From assembly GCF_000342005.1 (NCBI RefSeq), contig NZ_AOHO01000074.1, positions 186,001 through 250,000 on the forward strand: a stretch of 64,000 nucleotides of DNA, read 5' to 3'. A program made the position numbers and the translations under genes. Source of the DNA: Amycolatopsis decaplanina DSM 44594. Its GTDB lineage: Bacteria > Actinomycetota > Actinomycetes > Mycobacteriales > Pseudonocardiaceae. The notes under the pieces are model-generated. The model ran no database searches, was not told the origin of the DNA, and saw nothing but the letters and a program-made list of their open reading frames with translations. The number at the start of each line of letters is the position of its first letter. The first letter of the stretch is position 1. Below, one piece after another: positions 17,594 through 25,880 of the stretch.

Positions 17594-17646
17594 GTCGCGA
17601 AAGCCACTTTCGCGACGTTGGATGTCCTGAAAGTGGCTTTCGCGAC
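17594..17646. repeat. Hairpin with conserved loop (copy C)
   Basis: Arms 17594-17611 (GTCGCGAAAGCCACTTTC) and 17629-17646 are exact complements. Inside, GCGACGTTGGATGTCCT keeps the apex of the hairpins at 965 and 1041 (GAC, 7-base loop GTTGGAT, GTC), while the outer stem is unrelated. Confidence 0.6.
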
Positions 17647-17700
17647 GTTGGCGGTGGCCTTCACGTACTTCAGGCGACCTGAGCGGCGGACCGTGGTGGG

Positions 17701-17748
17701 TCTCGTGAGTGGTAAGGACGGTTAGAACCGTCCTTACCACTCACGAGA
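17701..17748. repeat. Palindromic repeat between convergent genes
   Basis: A perfect 23-base inverted repeat (17701-17723 and 17726-17748) with a 2-base centre. It stands immediately before the stop codon of the minus-strand DUF4396 gene and downstream of the GH88 gene, as expected of a two-way terminator. Confidence 0.7.
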
Positions 17749-17754
17749 CCGCAC

Positions 17755-18288
17755 TCAATGCGCGTGGTGCCCCTCATGTCCACCGTGCCCCTCGTGTCCA
17801 CCGTGACCTTCGTGCCCCTCATGTCCACCGTGTCCACCGTGGTGCGCGTGGACCTTCGCGTGTCCAAGACCGCGTCCGATCATCCACTTGTTCACCGGCA
17901 CCGTCAGCACGAACGCGACGGCCAGCGAGAACGCCAGCGCGCCCCAGAACAGCAGACTCGTGAGACCGGCTTCCATGGCGCCCGGCACCACCAGCATGAC
18001 CCCGTTGTCGACGATCTCCATGACCGCGATCGACACGGTGTCGGCGGCAAGCGCCACCTTGAGCGCGGTGCCGAACGGCAGGCCCGACTTCAGGACACCG
18101 CGCATGGTCAGCGCGTAGCCGAAGACGAAAGCGAGCGCCACCGCGAGGATGATCGTCGCCAGGTTGCCGAGGCCGAGCGCCGTGCCGATCACCATGCCGA
18201 GGATCTCACCGATCGCACAGCCGGTGAGGCAGTGCAGGGTCGCCGACGCCGCCATCGACCAGCTTGCTCCATGCCGTGTCTCGTTCAT
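17755..18288 (-). CDS. DUF4396 membrane protein with His-rich tail
   Basis: Integral membrane protein of the DUF4396 family, 177 aa from the ATG at 18288. Four or so hydrophobic segments span residues 10-145 (CLTGCAIGEILGMVIGTALG first). The last 30 residues are an almost pure His-Gly-Glu repeat (HGGHEGHEGHGGHEGH), a likely metal-binding tail. Metal handling is further suggested by a CsoR-like operator overlapping the gene start. The start could also be the ATG at 18300 or one at 18336. Function is otherwise unknown; transport or storage of Cu, Ni or Zn is a guess. Confidence 0.78.
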   Translation of the reverse strand: MNETRHGASWSMAASATLHCLTGCAIGEILGMVIGTALGLGNLATIILAVALAFVFGYALTMRGVLKSGLPFGTALKVALAADTVSIAVMEIVDNGVMLVVPGAMEAGLTSLLFWGALAFSLAVAFVLTVPVNKWMIGRGLGHAKVHAHHGGHGGHEGHEGHGGHEGHGGHEGHHAH

Positions 18289-18298
18289 GCGGGGAACC

Positions 18299-18315
18299 AT
18301 ACCCCCCACCCGTAT
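18299..18315. promoter_or_regulatory. CsoR/RcnR-like operator candidate
   Basis: ATACCCCCCACCCGTAT has ATAC/GTAT ends around a C tract, the layout of CsoR/RcnR-family operators. It lies just upstream of the His-rich DUF4396 gene. No CsoR-type repressor gene is in the window. Confidence 0.45.
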
Positions 18316-18519
18316 AGATCGCGCAGTGATCCCCATCTCTCTCGATGACTCAGCGTCACATCCACCGGCCGACTTGGTAATCGGCCCAGCTCGATCAACT
18401 CACTTTCGTAACCCTTTGCGCTCATCCGGTTGACCGGGGTAACCGGAGACCCTAGTTTCGCCGGAGGTCTCCACCGTGCGTAGACCGATCGGCTGGTTCA
18501 GGTAGTTCGTGACTATGGG

Positions 18520-19542
18520 GTGGGGATGCGAGGGCCGACGAAAACGCTCGTCGTTGCCACTGTGCTCGCTTTGGGCATGGTGTTCGGGCTGACCGGCTGC
18601 GGAAGCGAAGAACCGGCGGAGACGGCGGCCAAGCCGATCCGGATCGCGTTCGTGCCGAAGGTCGCGGGCATCCCGTACTTCGAGGCGATGAACACCGGCG
18701 GGCAGGCCGCGGCCAAGCAGCTCGGTATCGAATGGACCTCGACCGGTCCGCTCACGGTGGACCCCGCGGCGCAGGTCTCGATCGTGCGCGGCCTCGTCGA
18801 CCAGCAGGTGGACGTCATCGCGATCGCCCCGAACGATCCCAGGGCCATCGCGCCCGCGATCACCGACGCGCGAGCCAAGGGCGTCCATGTGATCACTTCG
18901 GACACCGACGCGCCCGGCACCGATCGCGAACTCTTCGTCAACCAGGCGACCCCGGAGGGCATCGGCAAGGCACTCACCGACGCCCTGATGAAGAAGATGG
19001 GGAACGCGGGCAAGTACGCGATCGTCTCCTGCGGCGAGACCGCCGAGAACCTCAACGCGTGGATCGCCGTTCAGCGTGCCTATACGGCTACGGAGTACCC
19101 CCATGCACAGCTCGTCGAGACGGTCTACGCCGGCGAGGACAAGGACAACGCCACCGCGCTGGCGAAAGAGCTGATGACCAAGTACCCGGACCTCACCGGT
19201 CTGGTCGGCGAATGCACGACGTCCGCGCCCGGCGTCGCCGAGGCGGTCCGGTCGCAGCAGAAGATCGGCCGCGTCTTCACCGTCGGAGTCGGGACGCCGC
19301 AGGCGATCAAGCCGTACCTGCTGGACGGTTCCGCGTCGCTTTCGGTGCTGTGGAACGTCGAATCGCTCGGCTACCTCACCGCTTGGGCCGGCAAGCAGAT
19401 CGCCGAGGGCAAACGGCTCGGCCCGTCGAACAAGGTCAACCTCGAACTCCCCGCGATCAAGTACGAGGAAGGCACGAAGACCGTGCTGCTCGGCGACCCG
19501 CTGCTGATCACGCGCGAGAACGTCGACCAGTTCAAGTACTGA
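18520..19542 (+). CDS. Sugar-binding ABC lipoprotein, rhamnose/autoinducer-2 type, orphan
   Basis: Periplasmic-binding-protein-like lipoprotein (340 aa) of the Peripla_BP_4 type. The signal ends in the lipobox LTGC at residue about 27. The mature start IRIAFVPKVAGIPYFEAMNT and the segments VDVIAIAPNDPRAIAPAI and VHVITSDTDAP are characteristic of RhaS/LsrB-like sugar-binding proteins. No permease or ATPase gene adjoins, so it either works with a distant transporter or acts as a sensor. The GTG at 18520 is followed two codons later by an ATG at 18526, which may be the true start. Confidence 0.82.
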   Translation: MGMRGPTKTLVVATVLALGMVFGLTGCGSEEPAETAAKPIRIAFVPKVAGIPYFEAMNTGGQAAAKQLGIEWTSTGPLTVDPAAQVSIVRGLVDQQVDVIAIAPNDPRAIAPAITDARAKGVHVITSDTDAPGTDRELFVNQATPEGIGKALTDALMKKMGNAGKYAIVSCGETAENLNAWIAVQRAYTATEYPHAQLVETVYAGEDKDNATALAKELMTKYPDLTGLVGECTTSAPGVAEAVRSQQKIGRVFTVGVGTPQAIKPYLLDGSASLSVLWNVESLGYLTAWAGKQIAEGKRLGPSNKVNLELPAIKYEEGTKTVLLGDPLLITRENVDQFKY

Positions 19543-19543
19543 T

Positions 19544-20740
19544 TCACCGGGCCCGCCGGACGGCACCCGCCGCCGCGCCGCCGCCGAGGATGAGGACCAG
19601 CGCGGTCAGCCCCCACCGCCGCTTCTCCTTGGTGCGGGCATGGGAATCGGTCTCCGCCGCCGCCTTCCGTTCCTTGGGCGCGGCCGAACGAGACGGCTTC
19701 GGCGCGGGAACGGGCGGCGGGATCACCTGAGGAGCGGGAGTGGGCACCGGACTCGACGACGGTGCCGGAGAGGGAGTCGGTGCCGGGCTCGGTGAAGACG
19801 ACGGACTGGGCGCAGGGGTGGGCGACGGCGTCGGAGAGGGAGACCGCGTAGGCGTAGGCGTGGGTGTCGGTGTCGGCTTGGGCGGTTTCGGCTTCGGCGG
19901 CTCGGGAACCTCGGGTGCGGTGAGGCAGCCGGCGGCGTCCGATCCCGCCAGCGGCGGCCCCGAACGCACCTCGCTCACCTGCCCGCTTCGATCCAGGCGG
20001 TAAAGCACGCTGCGCCCGCCGATCCGGTTCGCCGTGGCGTACATGGCACCGTCGCGGCCGAGCACGACGGAGCCGTAGACGTCGGCGGGCGGGAAACGCG
20101 CGTCTTCGGCTTCGAGGACCTTGCCGGACGCCGGGTCGATGGTGATCACGGCGCCCTTTCCGCGCCAGGTGGTGGAAACGCCGTAGAGCAATCCGTTGTG
20201 GTATGCGAAATCGTTGACGTCGTGGGCGAGTGTGATCGGCCGCAGGAACACCGTCCCGATCACCCGCAGGTACCGCTCCCCCGGCGTCAAGTCCACTGTG
20301 TAAAGTGTGCCGTTCCTGAGCAGGTACCAGGAATTCCCGCCGATCGCACCGGCGGTCACCCCCGCGACGGGGCTCCATACCGGCAGCCGGTTCCCGGCAC
20401 GTGCGATCGGGCCGAGGTCCTGGGTGTTCCCGTCACGGTCGATCGTCACCGCGTGCGCGCCCCGGCCGAGTCCTTCGGCGACGCCGAAGACCAGGTCCCG
20501 CGTCGCGGAGTAACCGAGCGCGTTGAGCCGATAGCCCGGATCGGTCACTCGCGAAGTGGTCCCCGAGCCGACGTCGAGCCAGCGCAGCTTCGACTTTTCG
20601 TACGCCCCTGTCTCCGCCTGCACCACCAGGCAGGATTCGGCGGCGCGCGCGGCCATCGGGGCCAGCAGCGCCGACGCCCCCACCAGTCCCGCGACGGCAG
20701 CCGTCGCCGCCGTCCGGGTCACCAGGTCCACAGCGGTCAC
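19544..20740 (-). CDS. Surface-anchored beta-propeller-like protein with Pro-rich stalk
   Basis: Exported protein of 398 aa from a GTG at 20740. A Sec signal (AAVAGLVGASALLAPMAARA) leads into a region of about 230 residues with repeated beta strands typical of a propeller (LYTVDLTPGERYLRVIG; GAVITIDPASGKVLEAEDA). A Pro/Thr/Ser stalk of about 80 residues (PTPTPTPTPTRSPSPT) follows, then a basic stretch and a C-terminal hydrophobic helix with RRAR, so it is tethered across the wall. It starts 4 bases after the DUF4239 gene stop and is probably co-transcribed. Ligand unknown. Confidence 0.75.
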   Translation of the reverse strand: MTAVDLVTRTAATAAVAGLVGASALLAPMAARAAESCLVVQAETGAYEKSKLRWLDVGSGTTSRVTDPGYRLNALGYSATRDLVFGVAEGLGRGAHAVTIDRDGNTQDLGPIARAGNRLPVWSPVAGVTAGAIGGNSWYLLRNGTLYTVDLTPGERYLRVIGTVFLRPITLAHDVNDFAYHNGLLYGVSTTWRGKGAVITIDPASGKVLEAEDARFPPADVYGSVVLGRDGAMYATANRIGGRSVLYRLDRSGQVSEVRSGPPLAGSDAAGCLTAPEVPEPPKPKPPKPTPTPTPTPTRSPSPTPSPTPAPSPSSSPSPAPTPSPAPSSSPVPTPAPQVIPPPVPAPKPSRSAAPKERKAAAETDSHARTKEKRRWGLTALVLILGGGAAAGAVRRAR

Positions 20741-20744
20741 CGGC

Positions 20745-21509
20745 TCAGGAGACCCTCGCGAGCGCGGCGGTGAACGCGTCCGGCGGGATCCGAACGCCGC
20801 CACCGAACGGGTTCTGCAGCTGGTAGATCGCGAACAGCAGCAACGTGACCGTGCCGGCCAGAGTGGACACGATGACCAGGTGCGCGGCCAGCCGGGTACC
20901 GCCGAACAGGTTGGGCAGCAGCACCGAGATGAGGCTGCCGAGGATCAGCGCGAACCAGACGACGCCGCCGACCCGGCCGCCTTCGACCGCGTTGAGCCTC
21001 TCCTGCCTGGCCTCGTAGACCTGCCAAAGCTGGGCGGATGCCTCGGCCTTGCGCTCGCGGACCCAGTCGTCGTCGGAGGAGGCCTTGTCCACCGCCTTGC
21101 GCAACCGGTCGAGCTGCGTCCAGCCGGTGTCGGGAATGGTCTCCTTACCGCCTGCCATCCGCGGCCACTCGTTCTGCTCGACCGTGGTGATGTACTCCGC
21201 GCTCAGTTTCCGCACCTCGGCCTTCACCTCGGTCCCCAGCGAATCGGCGGCCCAGACGGCGGCGACCAGACTGTCCGCCTCGTGGTACGAGCCCTCGCGC
21301 GCCGCACTCGCGGAGTCGAAGAGGGAGATCAGGACGAACGCGACCAGGACGGCGTGCAGCCCGCCGACGATGGTGAACACCTGTCCGGCGGCGTCGTTGT
21401 TGTCGGGTCGTCCCTCGTCCCAGCCGAACTTGCGGACGAGGTAGCCGACGAATCCCGCGAGGGCCGCCGCGCCGACGACCCAGGCGATGCCGGTCAGGTA
21501 AATGCCCAT
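20745..21509 (-). CDS. DUF4239 membrane protein
   Basis: Membrane protein of 254 aa from the ATG at 21509, with GGAAGGAC upstream. Two hydrophobic helices near the N-terminus (GIAWVVGAAALAGFVGYLV; QVFTIVGGLHAVLVAFVLIS), a soluble helical part of about 110 residues (IPDTGWTQLDRLRKAVDKA), then two more helices. This is the DUF4239 (bestrophin-like) plan. An ATG at 21557 is less likely because it lacks a ribosome site. It is the first gene of a two-gene operon with the surface protein. Confidence 0.78.
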   Translation of the reverse strand: MGIYLTGIAWVVGAAALAGFVGYLVRKFGWDEGRPDNNDAAGQVFTIVGGLHAVLVAFVLISLFDSASAAREGSYHEADSLVAAVWAADSLGTEVKAEVRKLSAEYITTVEQNEWPRMAGGKETIPDTGWTQLDRLRKAVDKASSDDDWVRERKAEASAQLWQVYEARQERLNAVEGGRVGGVVWFALILGSLISVLLPNLFGGTRLAAHLVIVSTLAGTVTLLLFAIYQLQNPFGGGVRIPPDAFTAALARVS

Positions 21510-21961
21510 TCGAGTCCTTCCCGTGGAGACTGCTGAAACTAGTTCACGCTTCGACAAGCGGAAAAGACCGAATGAATCAATTCATACCAGCGGCGGACGA
21601 ATCACAAGTCGATCATCACCGGCTCGGCCCAATTTCTCATACCGCGAAACGATTTCCGATACGCGCCGGAAAGGCCCATCACCGGTCGGAGAGCGCGGCT
21701 TCACGACCGAGTGAGCAGTCACCACGAGACGTCACCGACCACACCGTATACCGAAATTTCACGCCGCTTCGGCACCCGAACGGCCGCCTCGGTTCGCGCG
21801 TCCGGCTCCGTCCGGCAAACAGGTGAACCTCTCCGGAGACCCGATCGAGTTGTTTGTCCGAGCATTGCCCCTTGCTATGTTGACTTTGCGCCCGCCCCGC
21901 TCGAATGGGTATCCGCGAATTGCGAAACAGCAGTTCACCGGGTCGACTGAAAGGGAGTCCG
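21510..21961 (+). promoter_or_regulatory. Intergenic region with promoter for polyprenyl synthase
   Basis: These 452 bases contain no credible gene. The left half (21540-21660) is AT-richer than its surroundings, with the near-palindrome ATGAATCAATTCAT at about 21571. TTGTCC (21854-21859) and TATGTT (21876-21881), 16 bases apart, form a plausible promoter that would start transcription near 21888, ahead of the plus-strand synthase gene. Confidence 0.45.
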
Positions 21962-22987
21962 TTGACGACCATCGAGACCCATACCGGCGCCCGGCCCGCC
22001 GGCGAAGTACTGACCTGGAGCCGGAATCTGCTCGACCCGGCGCTGCGCGACGCCGTCGACGGACTGCCCGAATCGATGCGGCTCATCGCCGGCTACCACT
22101 TCGGCTGGTGGGACGAGCACGGCCGTCCGTCCACTTCGGACAGTGGAAAGGCCCTGCGGCCCGCGCTGGCGCTGCTGTCGGCGCAGGCGGTCGGCGGCGA
22201 CGCCGAGATCGCCGTCCCGGTGGGAGTCGCGGTGGAGATGGTGCACAACTTCTCCCTGCTGCACGACGACGTCATGGACTCCGACACCACCCGGCGGCAC
22301 CGCCCGACGGCCTGGACCGTTTTCGGCACCGGCGCGGCGATCCTCGCCGGGGACGCCCTGCTCTGCCGGGCCTTCGAGGTGCTGTCCCCGTTCGGGCAGA
22401 CCGCGCTGCGGGTGCTCAGCGCCGCCGTGATCGATCTTCTGGAGGGGCAGAGCGCTGATCTGAAATTCGAAGAACGCGGTGACGTCGACACCGCCGAATG
22501 CGTACGCATGGCCGAGGGGAAGACCGGGGCGTTGCTCGGGGCGTCGTGCACGCTCGGCGCCCTGGCCGGAGAAGGGAGGCAGGATCAAGTCGACCGGCTG
22601 ACCGAGTACGGGAGGGCACTCGGGCTGGCGTTCCAGCACATCGACGATCTACTCGGGATCTGGGGTGATCCGGAAGTGACCGGGAAACCGATCCACTCGG
22701 ATCTTTCCAACCGGAAGAAGTCCCTGCCGGTGGTGGCCGCGCTCCACTCGGGGACGGATGCCGGGCGACAACTGGATGCCTTGTACCGCAAGGAAAACCT
22801 CGACGCCGCGGAGTTGCCCCACGCGGCGGAGCTGGTGGAACGAGCGGGCGGCCGGGCTTGGAGTCAGGAGCAGGCCGACGCGCTCCTGACCGGCGCGCTG
22901 CACCATCTCGCCGTCGCGAACCCGGCGCCCCGCCCGGGCGCCGAGCTCGCGGCCCTCGCGAAACTGGTGGTGCGGCGACGATATTGA
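21962..22987 (+). CDS. Polyprenyl diphosphate synthase (GGPP-synthase-like)
   Basis: Cytosolic trans-prenyltransferase of 341 aa that condenses isopentenyl diphosphate onto allylic primers. The first aspartate-rich motif is DDVMD (about residue 102-106), and the chain-length region precedes it (EMVHNFSLLH). The second motif reads DDLLGIWGD instead of DDxxD. The start is a TTG at 21962 with AAAGGGAG upstream. The N-terminal style (LPESMRLIAGYHFGWW) is shared with prenyltransferases that ride in family-2 encapsulin loci and with terpene clusters, but no encapsulin or cyclase gene is adjacent. Product length cannot be told from sequence. Confidence 0.87.
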   Translation: MTTIETHTGARPAGEVLTWSRNLLDPALRDAVDGLPESMRLIAGYHFGWWDEHGRPSTSDSGKALRPALALLSAQAVGGDAEIAVPVGVAVEMVHNFSLLHDDVMDSDTTRRHRPTAWTVFGTGAAILAGDALLCRAFEVLSPFGQTALRVLSAAVIDLLEGQSADLKFEERGDVDTAECVRMAEGKTGALLGASCTLGALAGEGRQDQVDRLTEYGRALGLAFQHIDDLLGIWGDPEVTGKPIHSDLSNRKKSLPVVAALHSGTDAGRQLDALYRKENLDAAELPHAAELVERAGGRAWSQEQADALLTGALHHLAVANPAPRPGAELAALAKLVVRRRY

Positions 22988-23004
22988 AGGCGGGCGCGGT
23001 AAGG

Positions 23005-23046
23005 CAGAGGTGGGCCGGGGGAGGGGAAGAGCCCGGCCCACCTCTG
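23005..23046. terminator. Bidirectional stem-loop between convergent genes
   Basis: Arms 23005-23019 (CAGAGGTGGGCCGGG) and 23032-23046 are perfect complements around a 12-base loop, between the prenyl synthase and the convergent CapA-like gene. Confidence 0.7.
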
Positions 23047-23062
23047 TCGGCCGAAGAGGGAA

Positions 23063-24193
23063 TCAGCGTCCGGGACGGGTCAATCCCCGGTCGCCGGCGC
23101 CGCGGCTGAGGACGACCTCGTCGGTGGCCTTGAGTGCTTCCGCGCCGGCGTTCCCGGCCTGCCCCGCGGTCAGGTCGAGCAGCCGGATCGGCGGGCCGAG
23201 CCGGACCAGCGTCGGGACGTATTCGGCCTTGCCGACCTTCCAGCGTTCGCCGTCCCGCACGAACCGGAACCGCGCGGCCGCACCCTGTTCGGTCGAGCCC
23301 TTCGGCTCCGAATGCCGTGCGACGCTGTTGCCGAGGCCGTAGGCGACCCACTTGCCGTTGATCTGCTCGAAAGGCTGCACGACATGCGCGTGGTGGCCGA
23401 TGATCAGGTCGATCGAGTCGTCGCCGAGGAGTTTCTTCGCCAGTGAGCGCTGTTCGGCGGTCGGCTCGTGCTGGTATTCGGTGCCCCAGTGCAGACTCGC
23501 GAGGACGACCTGGGCGCCGGCCTTCCGCGCGGCCTTGGCCTCGGCGATCACGTCTTCGGCGTCGATCTGGTTGACCAACCAGGGTTTGCCCGCGGGCACC
23601 TTGATCCCGTTGAATCCGTAGGCGAAGGAGATCTGGGCGACCTTGACGCCGTTGACGTCGACGATCAGCGGCTTCTCCGCCTCTTCGGCCGAACGCGCCG
23701 ATCCGGTGTGCTTGATCCCCGCCTCGTCGAGTTTGTCGAGGGTCCGGGTCGCGCCGTCCACGCCCTGGTCGATCGTGTGGTTGGACGCCGTCGAGCAGTT
23801 GTCGTACCCGGTGTCCTTGAGCGCGTCGACGATCTCGGGCGGCGCGGAGAACGACGGGTAACCGCTGTACGGCCCACCCTTCGGCGCGAGCGGGGTCTCG
23901 AGGTGGCAGATGCCGAGGTCGGCCCCGGAGATCAGCGGCTTGATCCCGGCCAGCAGCGGCCGGTAGTCGATCTTGCCGTTGCCGTCCTCCTTCGCCTGAT
24001 CGGTCAGCGCGGGGTGGATCAGCACGTCGCCGGTCGCGACCACGGTGAACGACCCGTCCGGCGCCTGGCTCTCCCGCGGCGCCTCGGAAGCGGCGGACGG
24101 TGGCCGCTGCTGTTCAGGGGCGCCCCCGCACGCGGCGAGCAGGACGGCGATGCCGACGAGGGCGGTGGTCTGACGGGCACGGGAGCTGAACAT
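23063..24193 (-). CDS. CapA-family lipoprotein (metallophosphatase fold)
   Basis: Extracytoplasmic protein (376 aa from the ATG at 24193, GAGGGAA upstream) of the PGA_cap/CapA family. A lipobox (LLAACGG) follows the signal. The core has the calcineurin-like order VVATGDVLIHP, ICHLETPLAP, TASNHTIDQG, SLHWGTEY and IIGHHAHVVQ, giving the metal ligands. Family members are tied to poly-gamma-glutamate capsules, but many, as here without capBC neighbours, have unknown substrates. It is convergent with the prenyl synthase and stands alone. Confidence 0.83.
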   Translation of the reverse strand: MFSSRARQTTALVGIAVLLAACGGAPEQQRPPSAASEAPRESQAPDGSFTVVATGDVLIHPALTDQAKEDGNGKIDYRPLLAGIKPLISGADLGICHLETPLAPKGGPYSGYPSFSAPPEIVDALKDTGYDNCSTASNHTIDQGVDGATRTLDKLDEAGIKHTGSARSAEEAEKPLIVDVNGVKVAQISFAYGFNGIKVPAGKPWLVNQIDAEDVIAEAKAARKAGAQVVLASLHWGTEYQHEPTAEQRSLAKKLLGDDSIDLIIGHHAHVVQPFEQINGKWVAYGLGNSVARHSEPKGSTEQGAAARFRFVRDGERWKVGKAEYVPTLVRLGPPIRLLDLTAGQAGNAGAEALKATDEVVLSRGAGDRGLTRPGR

Positions 24194-24318
24194 CGGTTCC
24201 CTCGATCGGGTGACAGTCCGCTCCATCCTGCCTTACGCCGAGTAGACGCGACACTCAACCGAAGTCACCGAGGACACCTGGGCACCGGGGCCTGTCGCCG
24301 TCCGAGGGGGCGTCACCG

Positions 24319-25635
24319 TCAGGCCAGGCAGTCACCGGGTTCTCCCCGGCGCAGTGCCGGATCCTCCTGCTGGAAGGTCCGCGCCACACCCGGCCCGCTG
24401 GACCGCGTCTCGAACCGGACGGTCACCCGCCCGTGCCCCGCCCCCTGCACCCAGCCGGTTCCGAACGAATCGTGCACGACGTCGTCCCCGGGCCGCCAGC
24501 TCGACGAGACCACGGCCACCGGCGCCGGCGCTCGCTCGAGGGCGGGCACATCGGCGGCCGGAACGGAAAGCGTGAACAGCGGATCCTGATGCGGCACCGA
24601 AAGCCCGGAGAACGCGACCCCGGCCAGCCGCACCCCGCCGAACTCGGTCGGGTCGATCAGCAGCCGTTCCGCCATCGCGGCGAGCTGGTCGAATTCGTCG
24701 GTGGGCGAGGCCATCGTCTCCGAACGCGTCACCGTGCTGAAGTCGGTGTGCCGCAGTTTCACCACGACCGTCCGCGCCACCCGGCCGGCGTTGACGAGCC
24801 GCCGGTGCGCGTGCACGGCGAGGTCGCGGACCTCGCGCCGCAGGCTCGGCAGGTCGATCAGGTCCCGGTCGAAGGTCGTCTCCGCGCTGACCTGCTTGAG
24901 TTCCGCGCGGTCGGACACCGGCCGGTCGTCGACGCCCGTGGCCAGCCGACGCAGGTCCCGCCCGACCACACTGCCCAAAGTGGACACCGCGTCGGCGTCG
25001 GAGAGCGCGGTCAGCTGGCCCAATGTCCGGACGCCGATCGCCCGCAGTTTCCCTTCCGCCACCGGGCCGATCCCCCACAGCACCCTGGTCGGCAGCGGCG
25101 CGAGGAAGTCGCGTTCGGTGCCCTGGTCGACGACGAGCAGCCCGTCCGGTTTCGCCAGATCCGACGCGACCTTCGCCACCTGCTTCCCGGACGCCGCCCC
25201 GATCGACGCCACCAGGCCGATTTCGGTCCGGATGTGCTCCCGCAGACGCGCACCGAACTCCCGTACCTCGTCCGACGAGGCCCTGGCCAGCGAAGGTGGC
25301 TCCGCGAAGGCCTCATCGAGGGAGATCCGTTCCAGCACGGGCGCGTACTGGGCGACGAGGTCGAACACCTGGGTGCTCAGCAGTTCGTACAGTTTGAACC
25401 GCGGCGGCAGGATGACCCCGTTGGGCGGCAGCAGCCGCCGGGCCTGCGACATCGGCATCGCCGATTTGATCCCGTGTTCGCGCGCCTGGTAACTCGCCCC
25501 GGCGACCACGCCGCGCGGGCCCGCGCCGCCGACCAGGACGGGACGGTGGGCCAGGGTCGGCCGGGTCAGCTGCTCACAAGAGGCGTAGAACGCGTCCATG
25601 TCGAGGTGGATGACCCACCGGTCATACCCGCCCAT
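24319..25635 (-). CDS. dinB: DNA polymerase IV, Y family
   Basis: Error-prone translesion polymerase (438 aa). Catalytic motifs are clear: VIHLDMDAFYASCEQ at residues 8-22 and the second acidic motif SLDEAF. The helix-hairpin-helix region (VLWGIGPVAEGKLRAIGVRT) and a little-finger domain follow. The ATG at 25635 is used because MGGYDRW leads straight into the palm; GAGGTGC is upstream. No LexA box was recognised. The start overlaps the end of a regulator remnant at 25622-25774. Confidence 0.9.
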   Translation of the reverse strand: MGGYDRWVIHLDMDAFYASCEQLTRPTLAHRPVLVGGAGPRGVVAGASYQAREHGIKSAMPMSQARRLLPPNGVILPPRFKLYELLSTQVFDLVAQYAPVLERISLDEAFAEPPSLARASSDEVREFGARLREHIRTEIGLVASIGAASGKQVAKVASDLAKPDGLLVVDQGTERDFLAPLPTRVLWGIGPVAEGKLRAIGVRTLGQLTALSDADAVSTLGSVVGRDLRRLATGVDDRPVSDRAELKQVSAETTFDRDLIDLPSLRREVRDLAVHAHRRLVNAGRVARTVVVKLRHTDFSTVTRSETMASPTDEFDQLAAMAERLLIDPTEFGGVRLAGVAFSGLSVPHQDPLFTLSVPAADVPALERAPAPVAVVSSSWRPGDDVVHDSFGTGWVQGAGHGRVTVRFETRSSGPGVARTFQQEDPALRRGEPGDCLA

Positions 25636-25774
25636 CGCCCGGCACCTCGAGAAGACGGTGCAGGGCCTTCGTGTACTCCTCGAACGCGGCACGACCCCGG
25701 GTGGTCAGCTCGACCAGCGTCACCGGCCGCTCGTCGTCGTCCCGCTCAGGCACCGCCCGCTGATCCTCCCGCAC
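25622..25774 (-). pseudogene. C-terminal remnant of a winged-helix regulator
   Basis: The 50-codon frame from the GTG at 25774 reads ERDDDERPVTLVELTTRGRA and then AAFEEYTKALHRLLEVPG. This is the wing strand and final helix of the small MarR/HTH_27-like winged-helix regulators; the recognition helix part is missing. It overlaps the dinB start by 14 bases. Probably the scar of a deleted gene rather than a functional peptide, though short translation coupled to dinB cannot be excluded. Confidence 0.55.
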
Positions 25775-25794
25775 CTCGGAAAGCTAACACGCGA

Positions 25795-25880
25795 TCACAG
25801 TCCCGCCGTGTCAAGCCGGAACCTCGCCATCGCCACGATCGCAAGCAACACCAGCCACGCCGCGAGCACCGGCGCGGAAG
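25795..25880 (-). pseudogene. C-terminal remnant of a membrane protein gene
   Basis: Reading SAPVLAAWLVLLAIVAMARF then RLDTAGL and stop, this is a terminal transmembrane helix with no start or upstream body. It breaks off at the inverted repeat beginning at 25877. Such a membrane protein followed by a small winged-helix gene is a common actinomycete pair, so both remnants probably come from one deletion. Confidence 0.45.

Noticed and set aside
17755-17870. Short tandem repeats that look at first like a CRISPR or satellite
   Set aside because: They encode the His-Gly-Glu tail of the DUF4396 protein and are coding repeats.
19740-19890. Tandem GGTGTCGGTG-like repeats
   Set aside because: They encode the Pro-Thr-Ser stalk of the surface protein, not a separate repeat element.
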